Shown piece by piece: positions 10,601 to 18,828 of a DNA stretch of 18,828 bases. The notes under the pieces are model-generated. The model saw only the letters and a program-made list of their open reading frames with translations, searched no databases and was not told the origin of the DNA. The DNA comes from Podochytrium sp. JEL0797 (taxonomy: Eukaryota > Chytridiomycota > Chytridiomycetes > Chytridiales > Chytriomycetaceae). Positions within the stretch are counted from its first letter, which is position 1. Each line of letters opens with the position of its first letter. The stretch covers positions 1-18,828 of the forward strand of contig JADGJG010000474.1 of NCBI GenBank assembly GCA_027596195.1, written 5' to 3'. The translations under genes and the position numbers were made by a program.

Positions 10601-11334
10601 GAGTACTCTGTTCATTCCGGAGTGTATTTGTTTGGAAAAATACTGGTCCGTAACCCGAAAAAAATGCTTTCCTTCTACGGAACAAAAAAGAATGGCATCA
10701 GCCATGATATAATCACAAGAAAAAGAGTTTAGAGACGGAGAAGGAGGGGAGGAGGGGGCAGGGGGTGAGCAAGCGCACTTCCATTTTCAATCTCCTCAAA
10801 AATCGCTTTGCTATTCCCGACAATCTTTTCGAGAGCCTGCACAATCTTGGCGGATTGCCCTCCTCTCCATATCCCTGCTTCCGACTCGCCTCTCTCGCAG
10901 CCACCTTCAATCACGCCGTTTCGAACTTCGCTGGTTGCTCAAGCCGCTGCGGCGCAGGCTCCTCCGCATCCTCACCTCCACAAGACTCTCCCATCTCAAA
11001 ATCCGCCGGCTTGCCTGCACTCACACCAAGTTGCGGGAAGCATCTCGAAAGACGAAATCAACAGCCACAGTCTCTCTTCAAAAAATAGTGTACCATTGAT
11101 TCTGGATCTCACTGCCAACCACATTCGTTCCCCTTTTTCCGTATGTGTTTTCCATGTACTAGTATTGAGTAAGAATTGAATCTGATTTTTATTTGATTTC
11201 TCAGGGTAGCAGGGGTTATTGAGTGCCTCAAAAAATGGGCATTACGAATCCAATAATCAATTTTTAGCGAAATAAAACGAAGCAAAATGAAAAATCGCGA
11301 AAAGTCCCAACCCAATCGAAACCCACAAAACAGT
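10601..11334. other. convergent intergenic region
   Basis: This lies between the stop codons of chitin synthase copy 2 (+) and the Spo22-like gene (-), so it should hold both 3' ends. Apart from one doubtful minus-strand frame (10729-10994), I see no gene. AT-rich stretches near 10590-10735 and 11150-11330 are consistent with untranslated and terminator sequence. An AATAAA is present near 11271. Confidence 0.4.
10729..10994 (-). CDS. possible small protein, unrecognised
   Basis: Not a family I recognise, and it may not be a gene. The minus strand has an open stretch from about 10938 to a TAA at 10729. It includes a helix-like segment (QSAKIVQALEKIVGNSKAIF) and a Pro/Leu-rich end. An upstream frame with an ATG at 10994 can be joined to it by a possible intron, 10975-10905. 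The donor GTGAGG is good, the acceptor GAAG is weak, and phase 1 matches on both sides. This would give a protein of about 64 aa. Overlapping plus-strand frames over 10765-11179 are also open, so coding potential is ambiguous. It could be a gene remnant. Confidence 0.2.
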
Positions 11335-14300
11335 TCACTCCTCCTCATTCAAAATCTCAACATAACCCTCTCTCATCTGTGGAAAAAAAAGTTGTTTGCG
11401 TGTGTTGAATGCAACATTGGTGGAAAAACGCGACACCGAAACACACACACTCTCTCTTTTGCTCACCTGCGCAACTTGACTCGAAAACTCGGGGGGAAGG
11501 TGATCCGCAAGCTTGAAGGCCATCTCGCACCACTGAATCGCGTTTTTCTTGTCGCCCGCGCTAACACAAAAGAAAAGAAAAACACACGCAAAGGTTGGTC
11601 CTCGCCAAGAGATAGAAAAGAACCCTTGATCCGCTGCCCCTCTCGCATCAAAATTACCTGAAGAACTGGAAAAATGATCAAGGAAAAGAGGGGGTCGAAT
11701 CAGCGGGATATCGACGGAATACCCTTGCCGCCAAAAGAAATCCAACTCACATCGCATCCGTTATTCCTGTTCACCATTTCGAAGCCGCCAAAAAGGAACG
11801 GTAAGCACAGCAACACCAAAAAACGCGCATCCCAAGAGGAGAGGAAAACAAACCAAGCCGTAAACTGCAACCACTGCACTTCCGGAGCAGGATACCCCGC
11901 CTTACTCCCCGTCGCCTTAATAATCGCCAACGCCTGCTTATACAATTCCAACTTGGGTCCATCCACTTGTCCGGACGAAACCATCAATCGGAACCTGGGG
12001 AAAGAATGAAATGAATACGGCCGAACTCGCTTTCGCCAAACAACTGGAAATGGGGGAGGGAGCTCACCACTCGGCAAACTGCTTCAACTTCAACTCACTC
12101 TCCTTCTTCATCATGCACTCCAATGCCGTATGCACCGTCACAAACACAACCCCACTCGGCGGGTGCATGCGTACAGAGAGGTCCGCCATGCGTTGGAAAC
12201 TGTCGAGTGGGAAATCGTCTTGCTTGGCTCTCTGCGGGTTTCAACTTTTTTTAGTGGCACGCTTGAATGGGGGATTGATCTCACCGCAAGACACGCCTGG
12301 ATTCGTTCGACAACAGCAGCCCCCGCATGCATCTTGAGAACTTCGTATTCCATCAGAATCAGCTCAAATTCGAGCACGATGGATTGGAAGTAGACTTGGT
12401 CTTTGGCTGAGACGGGTGGAGACGCGTCGAAGTCTGCGTAGATGCGGGACAGTTCTGATTGGTGGAAGATTTTGAGGTCCGTGAGTTGGCCAACGGCTTG
12501 GGTGGAGACGAATCAATCTTTCTCCCGTACCTTCAAACAGAGTTCGAGCGCGTTGCACGTGTTCCCCGCCGGCTTGGCTTGCGTCGCGGGCCAACTCGAC
12601 TTCCCCCATGAACGCGAGATACACACTAATCACCCAATAAAAAAACACGAATCAGACATCCACCCACCCCCCACCCGCACGCAAACACTCCAGAAAAACC
12701 ACACACACTCACCAAATCTTTCGATTCATAAACACCTCCTCCCCACCATCCCGCTGCATCCCCATCGCCTGTCCCGCGAGCCTGAAAAACTGACACGCCT
12801 GCGTCGCGTGCGAGGGGGATGCTTGGAGACCGAGGTTCCAACACGTTTTGGAGATCCATGCGATTTCGGCGTCCATTTCGGGGAGGGTGTCGTCGGTGGG
12901 AGAAGCGGTTTCTTTCCATGAGACGAGTCCTTTGATGGCTGTGTGTGTGGAGGGGGGGGGGGGGGGAGACGTTTTGTTTTTTCGAGAATCAGAAACGCGT
13001 GGACATTGAGTTGGGGGGAGGGGGTTCCTCACATGTATCCGCGTACTTGACGAGCTCCTGGAACTTTTCGGCGTCCATTTCATTCTCGTCCGTCGCAATC
13101 GACATCCGAATCAGACATCTTTGAAAATGCGGTAAGGGGTGTCAGCAATATTCTAACCCTCCCTCATGCGTGGGGGAGGGGGGGTGCTCATTCTCACCGA
13201 AGCACCACCAACATGACGCGTCGCCAAAACTCCACATCCTCAAATCCATTGTACAACAACACAGACTGCAAAATACGTTTCAGCATGACCCTGTTCCCGC
13301 ACTTGAAGCTGAATCCCGAGCGAAAACCATTAGCAACCGCAATATCCCCACCTTGAAAGAACCCCGCATCGCCACTCACCTCCTCTCCATCGCACCCAAC
13401 AAAAACGCCAGCACTTTCTCCCCACTCTCACCACCACCGCTGCCGCGCCGCAACACCTCCGTCATGTCGCACAAACACTGCTCCGCGAGCGTCGTCATGC
13501 CTTGCTCCAAGTACACCAAAAACCGAATATACATGGTCGCGAGGGCGTGTGGGTCGTCGTGGGTTTGCGCGGCTTTTTGGCAGGACGTGAGGGCTGCGTC
13601 GTAGTGTTTGAGCTCGACGTCTGTTGTTTTTTTTGTGTGTGAGAGAGTTTTTTGTTGTTGAGACGTATGAACGCGATCGAGGGGGGGAAGGGGGTCACTC
13701 AACGGCACAGGGCCAGTTTTCTGCAGGAAAAGAAAAATAAAGTTCAGAGAACGGTGTTTACGCGGAGAGTGAGCGACGGAGGGACGCGGGGTAGTTCACC
13801 TCTGAAGAATCGCCAAGTTTCTTTCATCCCCAGACTCTCCTGTCACGAGTTTCAACGCGACAAGGAACCAATCGATCGCGTCTTGATACCTGCTCCCCAG
13901 TTCCGATCAGAAGAACCTCGTAAACACACCCACAAACGCAAAAAAATAAACTCACAAATGCTGCGCCATCGCATTCTCCCCACATTTCCACACAGCCAAC
14001 TGCGCCATCCGCGCCGTATCCTTCCCAACCCCTCTCCCAGCAGCCACACCCGCAATCACCTTCTCCACTTCCGCCACCCGCTTCTCCACTGCCGTGCCAC
14101 CACCGCCTCCCCCACTCACACTCACCAACAGCTGAATCTTGGTCAAAAACACTTTCTCGACTAGCCCCACTTTCTCGGGAACGTTGGCATTGGCCGCCAC
14201 GAGTGCGTCCGCGAGTCCCAAGGCGAGGGGAACGCTCACGCGCGCGAACGAGTGCAGGATGGTGAGGTAGAGGTCCACGAGAGTTGGATGCGCGTTCGTG

Positions 14301-15709
14301 AGGGGAATACGTGTGCGGATGGTTTGGGCGAGGAGGGTGTGTTCGTGGAGAGTGGTGGGGGGTTGGGATGGGTCGAGGGATGGGGAGGTGGAGCGGGTGG
14401 GTGGAGGGTGGAGGTCGAGGACTTTGAGTTTGATTTGGATGGCGGAGAGGCAGACGAGGCCTTCGGTGTTCTTTTTTGTGCGATGGGGTCTGTGAGAACT
14501 CGCGCTGATCGGGAAGAGGAGTACTCACGGGAATCAATTGGGTCACGATCCGATCGGCTTGCTCCACGTTCGGCAAGAGAATGTACTCGGAAGCTAAGGT
14601 GAGGAGAATCTCGTTCTAGATTGGAAGGGCTTGTGAGTCCACGAACACTCGAAAAAGACAACCAAAGCACGAATCACCTTTCTCTTGAGCGTTTTGGGAG
14701 ACTCCACGATCGATTCAAGCATTTGCAACGCGATTTTGAGCCAGGCGATGCTGTCGAGTTTTTCGGTGGACGATTTCGAAAGTTTGGTGCAGGAGACTTG
14801 AAGAGGCGCGGTTTCAGCCAAACACGAGATTCGAAGGACAGAAGATGCTCACCGACAATCACATCGACCTCGCGAATGGTGAGACGCTCAACGAGTTTCT
14901 TTGTGCAGGCGCGGTTCATCATCATGAATGCGAGGGAGTCTTGAGTGGTGAGCCAGACGAGTTCGGCCTTTGGAATGGTTTAGTTTTTACTAAGGTAGTA
15001 GGCAGATATTACGTGGTAAACTAGCAGCAGCACCGAGTCCTTTGCCAGTGCATCGATGACAGCTTCGTCCATCTCTTCGGCATCGAGGGAATACTTTTCA
15101 GCGCGAGCAAACAGCGCGTCAGCGTTGTCAGTGTTTTGTGCCGTGTGGAATGCGCGGGCAGCGGCAACGGCGAGGCTGAGGAGGCGGCGACGCGCTTTCG
15201 AAAAAGATGAGTCATCAACACAAAAACAAAAACAAAAACAAAAACAAAAACACACCGTCCAGCGTCGTCTCGTCGCAACGCATCGCAAACTCAACAAGAA
15301 TAAACGCGGCGCCGCGAAGAAGGGCGACAGACTATTGAAAGAGAGAGTGAATTAGCGGGTATTCAAGGAGAGTGTTCAAAGAGCGTGTTCAAAGAGTGTT
15401 TAAGTCAAAGTGGGTAGTCAAAGAGTGTGTTCAAAAGGGACAGTAAAGAATAGCAGGCGTGTAGGAGAAGAGAGAAGAGTATACTACCTCACACACGCGC
15501 TCACCACGCGCCGCCTTCGCCACGACACTCTCGTTCCACAGCGCAACACCCGCGGCTTCGAGTGCCGCAGTGTCCAAATCGCTTTCTTGTGAGCCACGCA
15601 GCGACGCCACGGCGTCTGCAATGTCGCCGCAGAGCGAGCGCAGCGATGCCAGCGAGTGTGGCTGTGATGGCACAAGCGACTGCGCGACTTCAAGAACGTG
15701 GCTGCTCAT
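11335..15709 (-). CDS. Spo22/Zip4/TEX11-like meiotic TPR protein
   Basis: Twenty-one exons: 15709-15488, 15331-15256, 15194-15013, 14967-14853, 14796-14678, 14615-14529, 14470-13956, 13889-13800, 13720-13704, 13620-13380, 13308-13198, 13118-13033, 12938-12713, 12625-12531, 12496-12285, 12231-12068, 11994-11854, 11766-11751, 11665-11658, 11560-11467, 11376-11335. They join in frame to 952 aa, close to yeast Spo22/Zip4 (about 975). Zip4 is a TPR scaffold of the synapsis-initiation complex that promotes crossovers. Family-like landmarks: DSIAWLKIALQMLE, YQDAIDWFLVALKL, ILQRKLALCHVELKHYDAAL, VVLRCLIRMSI, EIAWISKTCWNLGL, YPAPEVQWLQFTAWN, DKKNAIQWCEMAFKLA. Several of these are created only by splicing, which supports the model. 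The ATG at 15709 is the first in frame; the open frame reaches 15733 without another ATG. Least certain are the 34-nt intron 14 and the acceptors of exons 7, 11 and 16. Confidence 0.75.
12952..12966. repeat. G15 homopolymer (C15 on the coding strand) in an intron
   Basis: Fifteen consecutive G on the plus strand lie in intron 12 of the Spo22-like gene. On the coding strand this is a C-run just upstream of the CACACACAG acceptor, where it can serve as the polypyrimidine tract. The length is prone to sequencing error. Confidence 0.8.
15219..15254. repeat. (CAAAAA)n microsatellite in an intron
   Basis: About five copies of the hexamer ACAAAA lie in intron 2 (15255-15195) of the Spo22-like gene. 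On the coding strand this reads TTTTTG repeated, immediately after the GTGTGT donor. Confidence 0.85.
15361..15438. repeat. 13-bp minisatellite in intron 1 of the Spo22-like gene
   Basis: About six imperfect units of TTCAAAGAGNGTG follow one another on the plus strand, some degenerate (for example AGTCAAAGTGGGT). They fill roughly half of intron 1 (15487-15332). At 156 nt this is by far the longest intron in the window, so the array probably accounts for its length. Confidence 0.75.
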
Positions 15710-16127
15710 TTCGAAAAACTCAATTTCGGACAAAAATCAAAACAAACTTCTATTTTTGATGTACAAGAGAGAGAACAACAAGAACGTGCCTGCACAACAA
15801 AGAATCTCTCTTCTTTATCGATCGATACCATCTTGTCAAACTGCGCCCGATTCTTGACCAATCAAAATAAATAATAAGGGGAATACCCACCAATCAAACC
15901 CTTCCCTCCACTGAAGAAACAATGAAAATCGCGCCATTACTGTCGCAACAATGTGCCTGGACGAATCCCATTCGCCCGGCCTTTGCCGGAACCCTACCGC
16001 CCCAATGAAATTTTTTGCTCGGTAGTCGTTCGCATTCTGATTGGTGGAGACGTTCCCGAAACTCCGAAAGTCAAAACATGGGTGCGAGTCGAATGGCTCG
16101 AAAAAAGTCGCTTTCAAACCCTCTGCA
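15710..16127. promoter_or_regulatory. divergent promoter with several CCAAT boxes
   Basis: These 418 bp separate the starts of the Spo22-like gene (-) and the first phytochelatin synthase (+). CCAAT pentamers occur at 15858, 15890 and 16002 on the plus strand, and as ATTGG at 16040. Three of the four carry the extended CCAATCA (TGATTGG on the other strand), the form preferred by the fungal HAP/NF-Y complex. The SPO22-proximal part is A-rich. No open frame here looks like an extra exon. Which gene uses which box is not shown by the sequence. Confidence 0.45.
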
Positions 16128-17128
16128 ATGGCCCAATCTCTGCGCGCCTCTTCAGCCCGACTCTTCTCGACCTCTTCCAGCGCTCTGAACCGAGCCTCGC
16201 CTGTCTGCGCCGCAGTTCATCTACACACCCTCCCACCTCCGCCTTCAACTTTCTATCGCCGATCACTACCCCCCGTGAGTCCGTTTGATACCCTTTCCTT
16301 TTGATCCCGTCACTGACTTTCGTTCCTCAAGACTCTCACGTCCTTCAACTCCAAAGAAGGCAAACGGTTACTCAAAGAGTGCCTCGCCCGCGGAACGGCC
16401 GAATCCTTTCTCCAACTGTCCGGAAACTTGACCCACCAATCAGAACCTTCCTTCTGTGGCCTCGGTATGCCAATTACACCCTCCCCCCTCTCCCATTTCA
16501 AGCCTTCTCATCTTTTTTTTGCGTGTTCAAAGGATCACTCGCCATTGTCCTCAACGCCCTCGAAGTCGACCCGCATCGACGATGGAAAGGCGCTTGGCGG
16601 TGGTACGACGAAACTCTCCTCTCCTGCTGCACGCCCCTCGACTCCATCCGACACAAGGGAATCACGTTTGACGAATTCGCGTCGCTCGCTCAATGCAATA
16701 ACCTCCAAGTCGAATCGAAACGGTGTGAATCGGGTGTTGTCTCGAAACGAGAGTTTATTCAGGACTTGAAACGCGTTTGTGGTGATGCTGAGGGGGGGGA
16801 GCAGATGGTTGTGAGTTTTAGTAGGAAGATTTTGGATCAGAGTGGGGAAGGACATTTTTCACCGGTGGGGTGTTTTCATGAGGAGAGTGGGATGGTTCTC
16901 GTGCTGGATGTGGCGAGGTTTAAGTACCCTAGTTACTTTGTGCATGTCGATGTCTTATATGAAGCCATGAAGCCCGTTGATAAGGAGACCGGGAGGAGTC
17001 GGGGGTATTTTGTGATGGCCAAGAAGGAGGAGGTGGTGCAACCTGTGGAGAAGGCGTTTGATATTTCGGCGCTTTTGCCGTCGTTGGGGCTTGGGAACTC
17101 GCCTGAGATTGTCCTTCAACATGCCTGA
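16128..17128 (+). CDS. phytochelatin synthase, catalytic domain only, presequence-like N-terminus (copy 1)
   Basis: Exons 16128-16274, 16332-16464 and 16533-17128 give 291 aa. The enzyme is a papain-like gamma-glutamylcysteine dipeptidyl transpeptidase (peptidase C83) that makes phytochelatins from glutathione and so chelates Cd and other metals. Family features: FYRRSLPP, the motif QSEPSFCGL with Cys91, VLNALEVDP, WKG.WRWYDE, GHFSPVG with His201, and VLDVARFKYPS with Asp219. The His-Asp spacing of 18 matches plant enzymes (Cys56/His162/Asp180 in Arabidopsis). Residues 1-33 are rich in Arg, Ser and Ala with no acidic residue and include ARLFSTSS, as in mitochondrial presequences; copy 2 lacks this. 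The protein ends about 40 residues after the last conserved catalytic-domain segment (GYFV), without the C-terminal sensor domain, like the short bacterial homologues. The ATG at 16128 is preferred over an in-frame ATG at 16041, which would bury the presequence. Confidence 0.9.
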
Positions 17129-17217
17129 ATCCTTTAGCCTTTATATAATAACCCTCGTAAAATTAAATAAGAAAAAGCAATTAAAAAAAGAAAAACAAAA
17201 ACAAAAAAATTCCCGAA
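17129..17217. other. 89-bp A-rich spacer between phytochelatin synthases
   Basis: The spacer starts with a short T/A stretch (TTTATATAATAA). An A-rich run with scattered C (17160-17210) then leads straight into the start codon of copy 2. It must hold the 3' end of copy 1 and any promoter of copy 2, unless the two are co-transcribed. Confidence 0.6.
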
Positions 17218-18705
17218 ATGGCTTGCGCTGCCGTTACAAAAGCGAACCCCTCGCCTCCAGAGACATTCTACCGCAGGAGTCTTCCAGAGGTGACTCAATC
17301 AACTCCAATCTATTCGGTATCCAGTGAATGAACCCTTTCTCTCAGACTTGTGTATCGTTCAACTCTCCGGAAGGCAAAAAGCTGTTCAAAGAAGCCCTCG
17401 CTCGCGGCACCGCCGAATCATTCCTCCACCTCTCCGGAAACCTGATCCACCAAAGTGAACCGGCGTATTGCGGCTTGGGTGCGTTTCGATGAGTCATCTG
17501 ACGTCTTTGTTGCTAACAATGAATGATTAGCTTCTCTTGCGATTGTCCTGAATGCCCTCGAAGTCGACCCTAACCGATCTTGGAAAGGCCCTTGGCGATG
17601 GTACGATGAAACCTTGTTGGATTGCTGCAGCCCACTCGAAACGATCAAAAAGAAGGGCATCACGCTCGACCAATTCACATGCCTCGCGCGATGCAACGGA
17701 TTGAACGTGCAGCAAAAACAAGTCTCTCAAGTGAACCCGCGAGTGACGAAGCAAGAATTTATTGAGGATTTGAAACGTGTTTGTTCGGATTCGGAGGGGA
17801 GGGAGCAGATGGTTGTGAGTTATTCACGGAAGGTGTTGAAACAGACGGGGGATGGACATTTTTCTCCGGTGGGGTGTTTTCATGAGGAGAGTGGAATGGT
17901 GTTGGTGTTGGATGTCGCGCGTTTCAAGTACCCATCCTATTTCGTTCACGTGGATGTCTTGTATGAGGCGCTGAAACCGCTGGATAAGGAGACGGGAGAG
18001 AGTAGGGGGTATTTTGTGTTGGAGCAGAAACGCGGGGTGGATTGTGATGGGGGGTGTGGGCCGTGTTGTGCGGGTGTGACGGAGGCGGAGGTGTTGACGA
18101 AGGTTATGCCGTTGTCGTTGTCGAATGGGGAAGGTGGGGTTGGGCAAGCGTTGAATCAACAGTTGGCTTGTGCGTTGGAGGTGGAGGGGGCCACGAGGGG
18201 GTCCGTGATTCGGGACGTGGTTTCGATTCTGGTAGGGGAGGTGGCGCCTTCGAGTCGTCGCGTTGCTTCTGTTGCTTCTGTGAGGGATAGTGAGGGTGTG
18301 CTGTCGTTGTCGTTGAGGAAACGGGCGGTTGATTTGGCGGCGGAGGAGTCGCAGGATGTGCTGGAGATGCAGGAAAAGTCGCACGCGGAACAAATTGACG
18401 CGTTCTTGGCGCAAGTGGAGGCGATGCCAATGTATCAGCAGGTTGTGGACGCGTTCAGTGAGTGTTCGAGGATTGTGACTCCGCAAAAGACGGCGTTGTT
18501 TGCGTTGTTGATGGTGTCGCTTCCTGTGGTTGTGTATTCGGCGATTCGGGATGGGGAGGTGCGGCGGTATTTTGTGGAGGCAAAGAAGGCGGTGTGGGAG
18601 GGGTCTGGATCGCAGGTTAAGAATGAGGCGAAGCGGATGGATGAGCAGTTGACGAATTTGATGGAGCAAAACAAGTGTGGATCAAAGTGTTCCAAGTGTG
18701 TTTGA
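17218..18705 (+). CDS. phytochelatin synthase with Cys-bearing C-terminal domain (copy 2)
   Basis: Exons 17218-17289, 17346-17478 and 17531-18705 give 459 aa, typical of full-length eukaryotic phytochelatin synthases. Intron positions and exon 2 length (133 nt) match copy 1. Catalytic triad: Cys66 in QSEPAYCGLASLA, His178 in GHFSPVG, Asp196 in VLDVARFKYPS. The N-terminus is short, with no presequence. After the catalytic domain come a Cys cluster (Cys240, 244, 247, 248), a variable region, a hydrophobic segment at 389-407 (TALFALLMVSLPVVVYSAI), and a terminal CxxxCxxC (Cys451, 455, 458). Paired cysteines in the C-terminal half are usual in this family and are linked to metal sensing. The hydrophobic segment could be a membrane helix or the buried LLLxLP-like helix of the family's C-terminal domain. 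Both copies lack obvious inactivating changes. Confidence 0.92.
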
Positions 18706-18735
18706 ATTCAGTAAAAATTGGTTGGAATCAAAATA

Positions 18736-18800
18736 CACCGCCACAAGTTCTCTGTTCGGAATCTGATCGGAATTATGGTCGGAATTCGAACGTGGCCAAG
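18736..18800 (+). repeat. short TCGGAAT direct repeats
   Basis: The heptamer TCGGAAT occurs three times at roughly 12-bp spacing just downstream of phytochelatin synthase copy 2 (about 18757-18787), with an ATTCCGA inverse form near 18809. It is in the 3' flank and its function is unknown. Confidence 0.5.
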
Positions 18801-18828
18801 AGATGCTATTCCGAGAAAAAGAGCACTG

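Noticed and set aside
12531..12625. A second reading of Spo22-like exon 14 giving a helix-like CNALELCLK
   Set aside because: That frame does not match the phase of the exon before or after. The chosen frame joins both neighbours.
14461..14470. Alternative acceptor for Spo22-like exon 7 at the CGAAG just downstream
   Set aside because: With the strong GTGAGT donor it would shift frame. The acceptor ending at 14471 keeps phase 0 and yields NTEGLVCLSAIQIKLKVL.
13824..14576. 250-codon minus-strand frame within the Spo22-like gene
   Set aside because: It is an alternative frame that runs through introns. The correct frame of exon 7 is another one and gives helical TPR-like sequence.
15361..15438. 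Possible CRISPR-like array
   Set aside because: The units are 13 bp, directly abutting, with no unique spacers, and lie within a eukaryotic intron. It is a minisatellite.
15842..15848. TGCGCCC matching the metazoan metal-response element core TGCRCNC
   Set aside because: It is a single seven-base match, expected by chance in GC-rich sequence, and no MTF-1 system is shown for this organism. It is not listed as a site.
17824..18669. 281-codon minus-strand open frame opposite phytochelatin synthase copy 2
   Set aside because: It is an extreme Arg/His/Leu/Gln-rich reading with no domain pattern, caused by the G/T-ending codons of the real gene. The plus strand has a clear phytochelatin synthase with shared introns.

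Overview
This window looks like nuclear DNA of a fungus, most likely an early-diverging lineage such as a chytrid. The evidence is two Division I chitin synthases, dense genes with many short GT-AG introns (mostly 44-97 nt), a long Spo22/Zip4-like meiosis gene, and a pair of phytochelatin synthases, which are uncommon in fungi. The lineage is an inference. No tRNA, rRNA, CRISPR array or complete transposon was seen.

Layout: 1-395 is an unassigned left edge. 396-590 (-) is a truncated F-box copy. 642-1652 (-) is an intact F-box/LRR-like gene. 1792-2795 (-) is a two-exon GDSL/SGNH esterase of the isoamyl-acetate-hydrolase type with an N-terminal membrane anchor. 2983-7210 (+) and 7294-10600 (+) are tandem ten-exon chitin synthases (1252 and 934 aa), with all nine intron positions shared. 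10601-11334 is convergent intergenic DNA holding one doubtful small reading frame. 11335-15709 (-) is a 21-exon Spo22/Zip4/TEX11-like gene whose joined reading frame is 952 aa. 15710-16127 is a divergent promoter region with CCAAT boxes. 16128-17128 (+) and 17218-18705 (+) are tandem three-exon phytochelatin synthases (291 and 459 aa).

The main theme is tandem duplication. In under 19 kb there are three independent local duplications: F-box, chitin synthase and phytochelatin synthase. Each has diverged asymmetrically. One F-box copy is truncated. The chitin synthases differ completely in their N-terminal tails. One phytochelatin synthase has a presequence-like N-terminus and no C-terminal domain, while the other keeps a cysteine-bearing C-terminal domain.

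Other points of interest are exons of 17, 16 and 8 nt in the meiosis gene, an intron whose first 17 bases are identical in both chitin synthases, a possible gene-conversion tract over the phytochelatin synthase His/Asp catalytic segment, and a repeated C-rich to G-rich change along the coding strand within exons. Exon structures were worked out by hand from splice signals, reading phase, paralogue comparison and family motifs. No homology search was run.
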